64,000 nucleotides of DNA, taken from positions 6,082,501-6,146,500 of the forward strand of contig NZ_JADQDF010000001.1 of assembly GCF_019263585.2 (NCBI RefSeq). Direction: 5' to 3'. Positions 25,696 through 34,194 of this stretch are shown one piece after another. Position 1 is the stretch's first letter; every line of letters begins with the position of its first letter. The notes beneath the pieces were generated by a model. The model worked only from the letters and a program-made list of their open reading frames with translations. It did not search any database and was not told the DNA's origin. The DNA comes from Pseudonocardia oceani. GTDB taxonomy: Bacteria > Actinomycetota > Actinomycetes > Mycobacteriales > Pseudonocardiaceae. A program made the translations under genes and the position numbers.

Positions 25696-26073
25696 TCAGG
25701 CCTCCGGTGTCTGCTTGCGGCGCCCGCCGCGCTGCATGTCGCCGGTGGTCGTGCGGCGTCCGGGGTCGATCAGGCGCTTCCACTTGCCCTGCGCGGCCTG
25801 CCGGCTGTTGAGCTGCGCCTGCACGGCGTCGGCCACCTGCTGCCAGGTGAGGCCGTCGGAGCGGAGCTTGCGGATGAGGTCGCGCTCGTAGTAGTCGGCC
25901 AGGCGCCGCATCTCGCCGACCAGGGCGTACCAGGCGGCGGCCCCGTCGTGGGTGAGGACCCCGTTCCTGGCCCGATCCTTGAGCCCGTCGAGCTGCTGGG
26001 TGATCGACTCCCGCTGCTTGGCGATGGACGGGTCGGCGCGCTCGAGCCAGCGCTGGGCTTCCTCGTACTTCAT
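25696..26073 (-). CDS. Hypothetical helix-turn-helix protein
   Basis: This 125-residue, mostly helical protein has a charged N-terminal half with coiled-coil tendency (KQRESITQQLDGLKDRA) and a helix-turn-helix-like segment SDGLTWQQVADAVQAQL near residue 73-87, followed by a basic tail (KWKRLIDPGRRTT, RGGRRKQ). I do not recognise the family; the HTH plus basic tail suggests DNA or RNA binding. A good promoter sits so close that the mRNA probably starts at or near the ATG at 26073. The gene stands alone next to a repeat-rich spacer. Confidence 0.65.
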   Translation of the reverse strand: MKYEEAQRWLERADPSIAKQRESITQQLDGLKDRARNGVLTHDGAAAWYALVGEMRRLADYYERDLIRKLRSDGLTWQQVADAVQAQLNSRQAAQGKWKRLIDPGRRTTTGDMQRGGRRKQTPEA

Positions 26074-26079
26074 GTGTCA

Positions 26080-26108
26080 GTCATACATTGACGGAAGCGG
26101 ATCGGCAA
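26080..26108 (-). promoter_or_regulatory. Promoter of the HTH gene, apparently leaderless
   Basis: On the minus strand TTGCCG (26103-26108), a 17-bp spacer and TATGAC (26080-26085) form a housekeeping-type promoter. Transcription would begin about 7 bp downstream, at the ATG of the HTH gene. A CAATC-TGT-GATTG inverted repeat (26106-26118) overlaps the -35 element and could be an operator. Confidence 0.5.
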
Positions 26109-26146
26109 TCTGTGATTGACCTTCTTGCGGCCTCCGGGCCGCCTGC

Positions 26147-26218
26147 CCCTTGATCGCCGGGAATGCGCCGGCGGGGTCGGGGGAGGGGCCGTGGTGGTGC
26201 GGTCCCGACGATCAAGGG
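26147..26218. repeat. 72-bp repeat with inverted ends, copy 1
   Basis: The unit starts CCCTTGATCG and ends CGATCAAGGG, a 10-bp perfect terminal inverted repeat. Its right half (CCGTGGTGGTGCGGTCCCGA...) recurs in copy 2, 236 bp downstream. An internal GTCGGG/CCCGAC pair allows a long hairpin. It lies in a 389-bp spacer (26074-26462) in which I see no gene. Confidence 0.65.
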
Positions 26219-26235
26219 CGCCGCGATCGCTCCTC

Positions 26236-26275
26236 GCCGCACCTCACGGCTGCGGCGACGACCGTGAGATGCGGC
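26236..26275. repeat. Inverted repeat between the two 72-bp units
   Basis: GCCGCACCTCACGG (26236-26249) and CCGTGAGATGCGGC (26262-26275) pair with one mismatch around a 12-base loop. GATCGC and GCGATC flank them, and GGCGATCAAGG directly after is the reverse complement of the repeat end motif. This suggests a third, diverged unit. Confidence 0.55.
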
Positions 26276-26382
26276 TGGCGGCGATCAAGGCCGGATGGTG
26301 GACCGCCGCCGGTGATCACCGCTGCCCGCCGGCCGGCCGTCGCGCAGGCGGCAGCGCTATTAGGCCCGCCCCGCACCAACCG

Positions 26383-26454
26383 CCCTTGATCGCCGAGAGT
26401 GCATCTCGAGGGTCGTCGAGACGACCGTGGTGGTGCGGTCCCGACGATCGAGGG
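26383..26454. repeat. 72-bp repeat with inverted ends, copy 2
   Basis: It starts CCCTTGATCG and ends CGATCGAGGG (one change from copy 1), with exactly the same length. The right half is nearly identical to copy 1, the left half is diverged, and it has its own GTCGTC-GA-GACGAC hairpin. It ends 8 bp from the stop of the convergent-side helicase gene. Confidence 0.65.
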
Positions 26455-26462
26455 CGGCGCCG

Positions 26463-29012
26463 TCAGGCCCCGCCCATCGCCTCGACCCCGGTGACCCACA
26501 CGACCGGGCCGCCCTCCTCGTCGGAGGCGGCCAGGTCGACCTCGGCGGTGATCGCCCAGTCGTGGTCGGCGGCCGGGTCGTCGAGCACCTGGCGCACCAG
26601 CCAGCGCTCGGGCTCCTCGGTGATCGTAATGAGCTGGGGGCCGCGCGCGTTCGGGCCGGTGCCGATGGCGTCGAACGTGTCGCCGTGCAGCGCGAAGTAG
26701 GGCAGCAGGGCCTCCCGCCAGGCGGCGGCGTCCCAGCCGGCGGCCGAGTCGAGCTCGGCGAGCAGGTCCCAGCGGCGGAACGCGGCCAGCTCGACCCGGC
26801 GGAACATCGCGTTGCGCACCAGCACCCGGAACGCCCGGACGTTGCGCGTGACGCCCGCGGGGCCGGTGTCCAGCGACGGGGGCGCGACCTCGTCACCCGC
26901 GCCCGCTCCGGCGGCGAGGGCCTCCCACTCGTCGAGCAGGGAGGAGTCGGTCTGGCGGACGAGCTCGCCCAGCCACTCGACGACGTCGGTCAGCTCCTCG
27001 GTGCGCGCCGAGTCGGGGACGGTCTGGCGCAGGGCGCGGTAGGTGTCGGCGAGGTAGCGCAGCACCAGCCCCTCCGACCGCGCGAGCTGGTAGTGCGAGA
27101 CGTACTCGACGAACGTCATGGACCGCTCGAACATGTCCCGCGCCACCGACTTCGGCGAGAGCTTCGCGTCCTCCACCCACGGCGCGCCGCGGCGGTAGGT
27201 CTCCAGCGCGGCGTTCAGCAGCTCGTCGAGCGGCTTGGGCCAGGTGACGTCCTCGAGCAGCGCCATCCGCTCCTCGTACTCGATGCCCTCGGCCTTCATC
27301 GCCGCCACCGCCTCGCCCTTGGCCTTGCTCTGCTGGGCGTAGAGCACCTGGCGGGGGTCGTCGAGGGTGGCCTCGATGATCGACAGGACGTCCATCGCGT
27401 AGGTGGGGGACTCGCGGTCGAGCAGCTCCACCGACGCCAGCGCGAAGGGGGAGAGGGGCTGGTTGAGAGCGAAGTCGAGCTGCAGGTCGCCGACCAGGCG
27501 CACGCGCCGGCCCTCGGCGTCGGGCTCGGGGAGCTCCTCGACGACCCCGGACGTCCGCAGGGCGCGGTAGATCGCGATGGCGCGGAGGATGTGGCGGCGC
27601 TGGCGGGGCCGCGGCTCGTGGTTGTCCTCCAGCAGGTGGCGCATCGCGGTGAAGGCGTCACCGGGCCGGGAGATGACGTTGAGCAGCATCGCGTGCGACA
27701 CCTGGAAGTGGCTGGTCAGCGGCTCGGGCTGCGCGGTCTGGAGCTTCTCGAAGCTGACCTGCGACCAGCCGACGAACCCCTCCGGCGCCTGCGTGCGCAC
27801 CACGCGCTTGCGCTTCTTGGGGTCGTCGCCGGCCTTGGCGAGGCGCCGGTGGTTCTCGACCTCGTGGTCGGGGGCCTGCGCGACGACCGTGCCGACGGTG
27901 TCGTAGCCCGCCCGCCCCGCGCGCCCGGCGATCTGGTGGAACTCGCGCGCCTTGAGCGAGCGGGTGCGCTGCCCGTCGTACTTGGCCAGGGCGGTGAACA
28001 GCACCGTGCGGATCGGCACGTTGATGCCGACGCCGAGCGTGTCGGTGCCGCAGATGACGCGCAGCAGCCCGGCCTGCGCGAGCGTCTCGACCAGGCGCCG
28101 GTAGCGGGGGAGCATCCCGGCGTGGTGCACGCCGATGCCGTGGCGCACCAGCCGCGAGAGCGTGCGCCCGAACCCGGAGGTGAACCGGAAGTTCCCGATC
28201 AGGGCGGCGATGGCCGCCTTGTCCTCCTTCGACGTGACGTTGACGCTCATCAGCGCCTGCGCCCGCTCCACCGCCGACTGCTGGGTGAAGTGCACGACGT
28301 AGACCGGCGCCTGGTTCGTCGTCGTCAGCTCCTGGATCGTCTCGTGCACCGGCGTGTGGACGTACTGGTAGACCAGCGGCACGGGCCGTTCCACCGACGT
28401 GATCACCGCGGTCTCGCGGCCGGTGCGGCGGGTGAGGTCGTCGCGGAAGAACGAGACGTCGCCGAGCGTGGCGCTCATCAGCAGGAACTGCGCCTGCGGC
28501 AGCTCGACGATCGGCACCTGCCAGGCCCAGCCGCGGTCGGGGTCGGCGTAGAAGTGGAACTCGTCCATGACGACGGAGCCGACGTCGGCGTCGCGCCCGG
28601 AGCGCAGCGCGATGTTGGCGAGGATCTCGGCCGTGCAGCAGATGATCGGCGCCTGCTCGTTGACCGCGGCGTCGCCGGTGAGCATGCCGACCTTCTCGGG
28701 CCCGAACACGTCGATCAGCGCGAAGAACTTCTCGCTGACCAGCGCCTTGATCGGCGCGGTGTAGAACGTGCGCTGCCCGCGGGCCAGTGCGGCGGCGTGC
28801 GCCCCGATCGCCACCAGCGACTTCCCGGAGCCGGTGGGCGTCGAGAGGATCACGTTGCTGCCCGTGACCAGCTCGATCAGCGCCTCCTCCTGCGCCGGGT
28901 ACAGGGACAGGCCCTGCTCCTCGAACGCCCAGTCGGTGAACGACTCGACGAGGTCGTCCGGGTCGACGGGTGCCCCGGAGGGGCCGGGCGCGAGGCGGTC
29001 GGTCAGCGTCAT
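26463..29012 (-). CDS. DEAD/DEAH-box RNA helicase with DUF3516 domain
   Basis: This 849-residue superfamily-2 helicase is of the Ski2-like type. Motif I TPTGSGKS is near residue 58, Ia APIKALVSEKF, II VVMDEFHFY (DEFH box) near 145, III LMSATLG near 180, then the second RecA domain with GVHHAGMLPRYR, GTDTLGVGIN and QIAGRAGRAG near 370. The C-terminal half is DUF3516, an actinobacterial extension. It probably remodels structured RNA; mycobacterial relatives are annotated as ATP-dependent RNA helicases, with no well-defined substrate. It is divergent, with 60 bp between starts, from the pseudo-ligase/kinase fusion, so the two may share regulation. Confidence 0.92.
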   Translation of the reverse strand: MTLTDRLAPGPSGAPVDPDDLVESFTDWAFEEQGLSLYPAQEEALIELVTGSNVILSTPTGSGKSLVAIGAHAAALARGQRTFYTAPIKALVSEKFFALIDVFGPEKVGMLTGDAAVNEQAPIICCTAEILANIALRSGRDADVGSVVMDEFHFYADPDRGWAWQVPIVELPQAQFLLMSATLGDVSFFRDDLTRRTGRETAVITSVERPVPLVYQYVHTPVHETIQELTTTNQAPVYVVHFTQQSAVERAQALMSVNVTSKEDKAAIAALIGNFRFTSGFGRTLSRLVRHGIGVHHAGMLPRYRRLVETLAQAGLLRVICGTDTLGVGINVPIRTVLFTALAKYDGQRTRSLKAREFHQIAGRAGRAGYDTVGTVVAQAPDHEVENHRRLAKAGDDPKKRKRVVRTQAPEGFVGWSQVSFEKLQTAQPEPLTSHFQVSHAMLLNVISRPGDAFTAMRHLLEDNHEPRPRQRRHILRAIAIYRALRTSGVVEELPEPDAEGRRVRLVGDLQLDFALNQPLSPFALASVELLDRESPTYAMDVLSIIEATLDDPRQVLYAQQSKAKGEAVAAMKAEGIEYEERMALLEDVTWPKPLDELLNAALETYRRGAPWVEDAKLSPKSVARDMFERSMTFVEYVSHYQLARSEGLVLRYLADTYRALRQTVPDSARTEELTDVVEWLGELVRQTDSSLLDEWEALAAGAGAGDEVAPPSLDTGPAGVTRNVRAFRVLVRNAMFRRVELAAFRRWDLLAELDSAAGWDAAAWREALLPYFALHGDTFDAIGTGPNARGPQLITITEEPERWLVRQVLDDPAADHDWAITAEVDLAASDEEGGPVVWVTGVEAMGGA

Positions 29013-29072
29013 GGTGCTCCCGATCGTCCCTTGTGCGCTCTGCGACCGCCGGAGCGGGGCCGGACGGTTACG

Positions 29073-30614
29073 GTGACGCCCGTGACGGGGGCGACATCCG
29101 ACGACGGCGTGCCGCTGCTCGTCCCGCCCATGCTGCCGTCGGTGACCTCGGGCGATCCCCCTACCGGGAGCGACTGGCGGGTCGAGGTGGCGTGGACCGG
29201 CCACCGCTGCATCGCCTACGTGCACCCGCCCGGCCCGGGCCGCGAGGGGCGGGTGCGGCTGCTCAGCGGCGCCGACAACTCCATGACCCACGCCTACCCG
29301 GAGTTCTCCGCGCCGCTGCTGGCGCGCTGCCCGCCCGGCGGGATGGTGCTCGACGGCACGATCGTCGCGCGCGGGGAGGAGCACGCCGCCCGCCCGCGCC
29401 TGCTCAAGCGCCGCCATTCCCGCTACAAGCCCAGCGAGCACGACATCGCGGCGGTCCCGGTCGACCTGCAGGTCGCCGACCTGCTCTTCTTCGACGGCCA
29501 CGACACCGTCGGCCTGCCCTACCGCGAGCGCCGCGGGCTGCTGGAGGGCCTGGGCCTCGACGGCGCCCCGGTCTGGACGACGGCCCTGTTCCCGGCCACC
29601 GAGCTCGGCTCGATCATGCGGATCGCGGCCGCCGAGGGCATCGACGCCTTCCACGCGCGGCACCTCGGCGCCCGCTACCGGCCCGGCGGGCGCTCCAAGT
29701 TCTGGCTGCGGGTGCCGGTGCAGCGCACCCGCCAGGTCGTCATCGGCGGCTGGACGCCCACCGACCCGCACCGCCCCGACACCATCGGCGCCCTGCTCCT
29801 GGGCGTGCCCGACGGCGACCGCCTGCGCTACGTCGGACGCGTGGGCATCGGCGTCGACGAGCGCCGCCGCCTCGACGCCGACCTGCGCGGCTCGGCCCGC
29901 GACGCGTCGCCGTTCACCGGTGCGCTGCCCGCCGACGCCGCCCGGCACGCGGTGTGGGTGCTGCCCGACCTCGTCGGCCTCGTCGAGTTCACCGGCTGGG
30001 TGGGCGGCACGCGGATGCGGCTGCCGATGTGGCGCGGCCTGGCCCGGTTCGAGGACCTCGACGACTCGCAGTGGGCGGTGCCGCCGGCGGTCACGGCCCC
30101 GGCTCCGGCCCCACCCACCCCGGCGGCCCCGGATCCCGCGCCGGCCCCGCCCGAGCCCGACCCGCCCCCGCCGCCGCCCGAGGCCGAGCGGCGCCTCGAG
30201 CAGCACTTCGTCTACAACTCGCTCAACACGATCGCGGCGCTCATCCGTACCGACCCGCTGCGGGCCCGTGAGCTGCTGTTCGGGTTCGCCGACCTCTCCC
30301 GCACCGCCGACGGCCCGCCGGAGAGCACGCTGGGCCGCGAGCTGGAGACGGTGCGGGCCTACCTGGCGATCGAGCAGGCCCGCTTCGGCGCGCGGCTGGG
30401 GGTCACCACCGAGGTCGAGCAGGGCGTCGAGCCCGTGCCGGTGCCCACGATGGCGGTGCTCACGATGGTCCGCGACGCCGTGCAGCGCGGCATCGAGCCC
30501 CGGCGCGAGGGCGGGGTGCTGGCGCTGTCGGTGCGCCGTGTCGACGCCGGGTGCGAGGTCACGGTGACGGCCGCCGCGGGGGAGCCCGCGGTGCTGGTGC
30601 TGCCCACGGGCTGA
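29073..30614 (+). CDS. Degenerate ATP-dependent DNA ligase domain fused to a LytS-type histidine kinase region
   Basis: This 513-residue protein has an unusual build. Residues 15-333 align by eye with LigC/LigD-type ATP-dependent ligases (adenylation plus OB fold): WRVEVAWTGHRCIAYV, VLDGTIVA, LPYRERR, EGIDAFHAR, KFWLRVP, VVIGGWTP. The nucleotidyl-lysine motif KxDG reads AWTG (Ala40, Thr42), motif III DGEIV reads DGTIV (Thr96), the motif IV lysine is missing (193-194 are FH), and motif V reads LRVP, so ligation is not expected. A Pro/Ala linker (336-371) leads to a His_kinase (PF06580) segment, LEQHFVYNSLNTIAALIR, with phospho-acceptor candidate His378. The following ATPase region is short; its N-box reads VRDAVQRGI and no glycine boxes are visible. 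The start is a GTG at 29073 or 29082. Confidence 0.8.
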   Translation: MTPVTGATSDDGVPLLVPPMLPSVTSGDPPTGSDWRVEVAWTGHRCIAYVHPPGPGREGRVRLLSGADNSMTHAYPEFSAPLLARCPPGGMVLDGTIVARGEEHAARPRLLKRRHSRYKPSEHDIAAVPVDLQVADLLFFDGHDTVGLPYRERRGLLEGLGLDGAPVWTTALFPATELGSIMRIAAAEGIDAFHARHLGARYRPGGRSKFWLRVPVQRTRQVVIGGWTPTDPHRPDTIGALLLGVPDGDRLRYVGRVGIGVDERRRLDADLRGSARDASPFTGALPADAARHAVWVLPDLVGLVEFTGWVGGTRMRLPMWRGLARFEDLDDSQWAVPPAVTAPAPAPPTPAAPDPAPAPPEPDPPPPPPEAERRLEQHFVYNSLNTIAALIRTDPLRARELLFGFADLSRTADGPPESTLGRELETVRAYLAIEQARFGARLGVTTEVEQGVEPVPVPTMAVLTMVRDAVQRGIEPRREGGVLALSVRRVDAGCEVTVTAAAGEPAVLVLPTG

Positions 30615-30679
30615 GAACCGCAACGCGATGGTGACGACCGGGGCACCGCGGTGATCTTCCCAGTGGGTACCGTGCGCCC

Positions 30680-31390
30680 ATGCTGGGCCTCCCCGACGGC
30701 ACGCGCGCGTGCCTCTTCGACCTCGACGGCGTCCTCACCGACACCGCGAGCGTGCACGCCGCCGCCTGGAAGCAGATGTTCGACGACTACCTGCGCGAGC
30801 GGGACGGCGACGGCTTCCGCCCCTTCGACACCACGGCCGACTACGGCCCCTACGTCGACGGCAAGCCCCGCCTGGACGGCACCGACTCGTTCCTGCGCTC
30901 GCGCGGGATCGCGCTGCCCCACGACGAGCTGGTGCGCCTGTCGACGATCAAGAACGACCTGGTGCAGGAGAAGATCGTCTCCGTCGGCGTCGAGGTCTAC
31001 CCGGGCTCGGTGCGCTACCTGAAGGCCGTTCGCGAAGCGGGGCTGGCCACCGCGGTCGTGTCGTCGAGCGCCAACGCCGAGCAGGTGCTGCGCGTCGCCG
31101 ACCTCGCCCGGTACATCGACCACCGCGTCGACGGCGTCACGGCCAAGGAGCGCGGCCTGCCCGGCAAGCCGGCGCCCGACACGTTCCTGGCCGCCGCCGC
31201 AGCCCTGGGCGTCGACAGGGCCGACGCCGTGGTGTTCGAGGACGCCCTGGCCGGCGTCGCGTCCGGGAAGGCCGGGGGCTTCGGCTTCGTGGTGGGCGTC
31301 GACCGCCTCGGCCAGGCCGAGGAGCTGCGGGCGCAGGGCGCCGACGTCGTCGTGCAGGACCTCGCCGACCTCCTGGGGGACCGGTCGTGA
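30680..31390 (+). CDS. Beta-phosphoglucomutase family HAD hydrolase
   Basis: This 236-residue HAD-superfamily phosphotransferase has motif I FDLDGVLTDT at about residues 13-22 (nucleophile Asp and acid/base Asp two residues later), the helical cap, motif II VVSSSAN near 117, Lys in GLPGKPAPDTF near 155, and motif III VFEDALAGVASG near 177. It would interconvert beta-glucose 1-phosphate and glucose 6-phosphate. Its stop overlaps the start of the GH65 phosphorylase (GTGA), and that enzyme releases beta-glucose 1-phosphate, which supports the assignment. Confidence 0.92.
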   Translation: MLGLPDGTRACLFDLDGVLTDTASVHAAAWKQMFDDYLRERDGDGFRPFDTTADYGPYVDGKPRLDGTDSFLRSRGIALPHDELVRLSTIKNDLVQEKIVSVGVEVYPGSVRYLKAVREAGLATAVVSSSANAEQVLRVADLARYIDHRVDGVTAKERGLPGKPAPDTFLAAAAALGVDRADAVVFEDALAGVASGKAGGFGFVVGVDRLGQAEELRAQGADVVVQDLADLLGDRS

Positions 31391-33747
31391 GCCCCGATCC
31401 CGGACGCGCGTTCCTCGTCGAGCCGTGGGTGGTGCGCGAGCCGCACCTCGACCTGCAGGCCCTGGGCCAGGCGGAGTCGGTCTTCGCCCTGTCCAACGGT
31501 CACATCGGCCTGCGCGGCAACCTCGACGAGGGCGAGCCGCACGACACCCCCGGCACCTACCTCAACTCGTTCTACGAGAAGCGCCCGCTGCCCTACGCCG
31601 AGGGCGGCTACGGCTACCCCGAGTCCGGGCAGACGATCATCAACGTCACCAACGGCAAGCTGATCCGGCTGCTGGTGGAGGACGAGCCGCTCGACCTGCG
31701 CTACGGCCGGGTCCACCGCCACGAGCGCGTGCTCGACCTGCAGGCGGGCACGCTCACCCGCGAGGTCGAGTGGGAGTCCCCGGCCGGGCGCCGGGTCAAG
31801 CTGCGCACCGAGCGGCTGGTGTCGCTGACGCAGCGCGCGATCGCCGCGATCCGCTACGAGGTCGAGGTGCTCGACGCGCCGGCGCTGCTCGTCGTGCAGT
31901 CCGAGCTGGTGGCCAACGAGGCCCTGCCCTCGATCGACGAGGACGACCCGCGCGTCGAGGCGGCGATGACCGACCCGCTGGTCGCCGAGCAGCACCGCCA
32001 CAGCGAGACCAGCGCCACGCTCGTGCACCAGACCCGGGCGTCGGGGCTGCGGGTGGCCGCGGCGATGGACCACGAGGTGCACGGTCCCGCGGGCCTGCAG
32101 ATCACGTCGGAGGCCAACCCCGACGTCGCCCGCACCACCGTGATCTCGCGGCTCAAGCCCGGCGAGAAGCTGAGCGTCGTCAAGTACCTGGCCTACGGCT
32201 GGTCCTCGCGGCGCTCGCTCTCGGCGGTGCACGACCAGGTACGGGCCGCGCTGGCCGCCGCCCGCTACACGAGCTGGCAGGGCCTGGTCGACGAGCAGCG
32301 CCACTACCTCGACGACTTCTGGCTCACCGCCGACATCGAGATCGACGGCGACGCCGAGCTGCAGCAGGCCGTCCGCGTCGCCATCTTCCACGTGCTGCAG
32401 GCCGGCGCCCGCGCCGAACGGCGGGCCATCGGGGCCAAGGGCCTCACCGGCCCCGGCTACGACGGCCACACGTTCTGGGACACCGAGACGTTCTGCCTGC
32501 AGCTGCTCTCGCACGTGGCCCCGGAGGCGGCGGCCGACGCGCTGCGCTGGCGCCAGTCGATCATCCCGCTGGCCAAGGAGCGCGCCGAGCAGCTGGGGCT
32601 CAAGGGCGCCGCGTTCCCGTGGCGCACCATCCGCGGGCACGAGTGCTCGGGCTACTGGCCCGCGGGCACGGCGGCGTTCCACATCAACGCCGACATCGCC
32701 GACGCCGTGCGCCGCCACGTCGCGGCCACCGGCGACGTCGAGTTCGAGAAGGAGGTCGGCCTCGAGCTGCTGGTCGAGACCGCCCGCCTCTGGCGCTCGC
32801 TGGGCCACCACGACTCGGCCGGCCAGTTCCGCATCGACGGCGTCACCGGGCCCGACGAGTACACCGCGATCGTCGACAACAACGTCTACACCAACCTCAT
32901 GGCGCAGCTGAACCTGCGCGTCGCTGCCGAGACCGCGGCCCGGCACTCCCGCGCGGCGGCCAAGCTCGGCGTCAACGCCGAGGAGATGGCGAGCTGGCGC
33001 GACGCCGCGTCGTCGATGCGGATCCCCTACGACGAGGCGCTCGGCGTGCACCCGCAGTCCGAGGGCTTCACCGACCACCAGGTGTGGGACTTCGAGGGCA
33101 CCAAGCCCGACATGTACCCGCTGCTGCTCAACGTCCCCTACTTCGACCTGTACCGGAAGCAGGTCTCCAAGCAGGCCGACCTGGTGCTGGCCATGCAGCT
33201 GCGGCCCGACGCGTTCACCCCCGAGCAGGTGGAGCGCAACTTCGCCTACTACGAGGCCATCACCGTCCGCGACTCGTCGCTGTCGGCGTGCACCCAGGCC
33301 GTCATGGCCGCCCGGGTCGGGCACCTGGACCTGGCGTTCGACTACCTCGCGGAGTCCGCGCTCGTCGACATCAACGACCTCGCGGGCAACTCCGACCACG
33401 GGGTGCACATCGCCTCGATGGCCGGTACCTGGATCGCGGTCGTGCAGGGCTTCGGCGGGATGCAGTGCGACTCCGCGGGCCTGCGGTTCGCGCCGCGGCT
33501 GCCCCCGGCGCTCTCGCGCATCTCGTTCGGGCTGCGCTGGCAGGGGCGTCAGCTGCGGGTGCAGATCACGCCGGAGGATGCCGAGTACCACCTGGTCAGC
33601 GGCCCGCCGATGCGCCTGACGCACCACGGCGAGCCGCTCGCGCTGGCCGAGGAGCCGGTGCTGCGCCCGGTACCGGAGCCGGTGCGGGTCGAGCCCGTCG
33701 AGCAGCCGTTCGGCCGGGCCCCCAAGGCGCGCCACCCCGGCGGCTGA
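31387..33747 (+). CDS. Glycoside hydrolase family 65 disaccharide phosphorylase
   Basis: This 786-residue inverting phosphorylase has the N-terminal super-sandwich domain (ESVFALSNGHIGLRGNLDEG near residue 32), an (alpha/alpha)6 barrel with the substrate segment GYDGHTFWDTETFCLQLL near 357, and the catalytic Glu in DGVTGPDEYTAIVDNN near 489, then a short C-terminal beta domain. GH65 enzymes split maltose, trehalose, kojibiose or related disaccharides with phosphate. Which one cannot be read directly, but coupling to beta-phosphoglucomutase fits any that yields beta-glucose 1-phosphate. GTG start with GTGA overlap upstream. Confidence 0.93.
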   Translation: MSPDPGRAFLVEPWVVREPHLDLQALGQAESVFALSNGHIGLRGNLDEGEPHDTPGTYLNSFYEKRPLPYAEGGYGYPESGQTIINVTNGKLIRLLVEDEPLDLRYGRVHRHERVLDLQAGTLTREVEWESPAGRRVKLRTERLVSLTQRAIAAIRYEVEVLDAPALLVVQSELVANEALPSIDEDDPRVEAAMTDPLVAEQHRHSETSATLVHQTRASGLRVAAAMDHEVHGPAGLQITSEANPDVARTTVISRLKPGEKLSVVKYLAYGWSSRRSLSAVHDQVRAALAAARYTSWQGLVDEQRHYLDDFWLTADIEIDGDAELQQAVRVAIFHVLQAGARAERRAIGAKGLTGPGYDGHTFWDTETFCLQLLSHVAPEAAADALRWRQSIIPLAKERAEQLGLKGAAFPWRTIRGHECSGYWPAGTAAFHINADIADAVRRHVAATGDVEFEKEVGLELLVETARLWRSLGHHDSAGQFRIDGVTGPDEYTAIVDNNVYTNLMAQLNLRVAAETAARHSRAAAKLGVNAEEMASWRDAASSMRIPYDEALGVHPQSEGFTDHQVWDFEGTKPDMYPLLLNVPYFDLYRKQVSKQADLVLAMQLRPDAFTPEQVERNFAYYEAITVRDSSLSACTQAVMAARVGHLDLAFDYLAESALVDINDLAGNSDHGVHIASMAGTWIAVVQGFGGMQCDSAGLRFAPRLPPALSRISFGLRWQGRQLRVQITPEDAEYHLVSGPPMRLTHHGEPLALAEEPVLRPVPEPVRVEPVEQPFGRAPKARHPGG

Positions 33748-33762
33748 GAGGTCCGGCGCGGG

Positions 33763-33789
33763 GTTTCCGGCGCCGTCGGATCGGGGTAT
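33763..33789 (+). promoter_or_regulatory. SigF-type promoter of the TraR/DksA gene
   Basis: GTTT (33763-33766), a 17-bp spacer and GGGTAT (33784-33789) match the SigF/SigB-class pattern GTTT-N15-17-GGGTA. The spacing is identical to the element upstream of the sigma factor gene at 36290-36315. Confidence 0.55.
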
Positions 33790-33829
33790 GCGCAGGGGTT
33801 CACGTCTCCCCGACCGGAAGGACCCCACC

Positions 33830-34186
33830 GTGGATCTCGACCGCGCCCGCACCCTGCTCACCGACGAGCTCGCCGACCTCGACGAGCGCGCCCGCTTCGC
33901 CGAGCGGACCCGGGCCGAGACCAGCGGCGACGAGACGCAGGAGGGTGCGCTCGGCCAGCACCCCGGCGACTACGGCAGCGAGGTGGCCAACACGATGGAC
34001 ACCGAGCTGCTCGTCGACACCGTCGCCGACCAGCGGCGCGCCGTGCAGGAGGCCCTGGGCCGCCTCGACGCCGGGACGTACGGCCGCTGCGCGGTCTGCG
34101 ACCAGGAGATCGACGACGAGCGCCTGGAAGCCCGCCCCGAGGTGCCGACGTGCCGCGAGCACGCCGACACCCCGGTGCTGAGCTGA
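33830..34186 (+). CDS. TraR/DksA-type zinc finger protein
   Basis: This 118-residue protein has an N-terminal helical hairpin (LDRARTLLTDELADLDERARFAERTRAE) and a C-terminal zinc finger, CAVCDQEI...PTCREH, in which the last ligand is His instead of Cys. Related actinobacterial proteins bind RNA polymerase's secondary channel or act as stress proteins; the hairpin here is shorter than in E. coli DksA. The start is the GTG at 33830, since GGAAGGA lies 8 bp upstream. The SigF-like promoter upstream suggests induction in stress or stationary phase. Confidence 0.87.
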   Translation: MDLDRARTLLTDELADLDERARFAERTRAETSGDETQEGALGQHPGDYGSEVANTMDTELLVDTVADQRRAVQEALGRLDAGTYGRCAVCDQEIDDERLEARPEVPTCREHADTPVLS

Positions 34187-34194
34187 CCCGGCGG

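Noticed and set aside
26147..26454. Possible CRISPR array
   Set aside because: Only two or three units with diverged halves and irregular spacing, and no cas genes nearby.
26427..29040. Plus-strand open frame running through the helicase gene into the pseudo-ligase
   Set aside because: It is the antisense shadow of the DUF3516 helicase. The true protein starts at GTG 29073 or 29082, where the ligase-like sequence begins.
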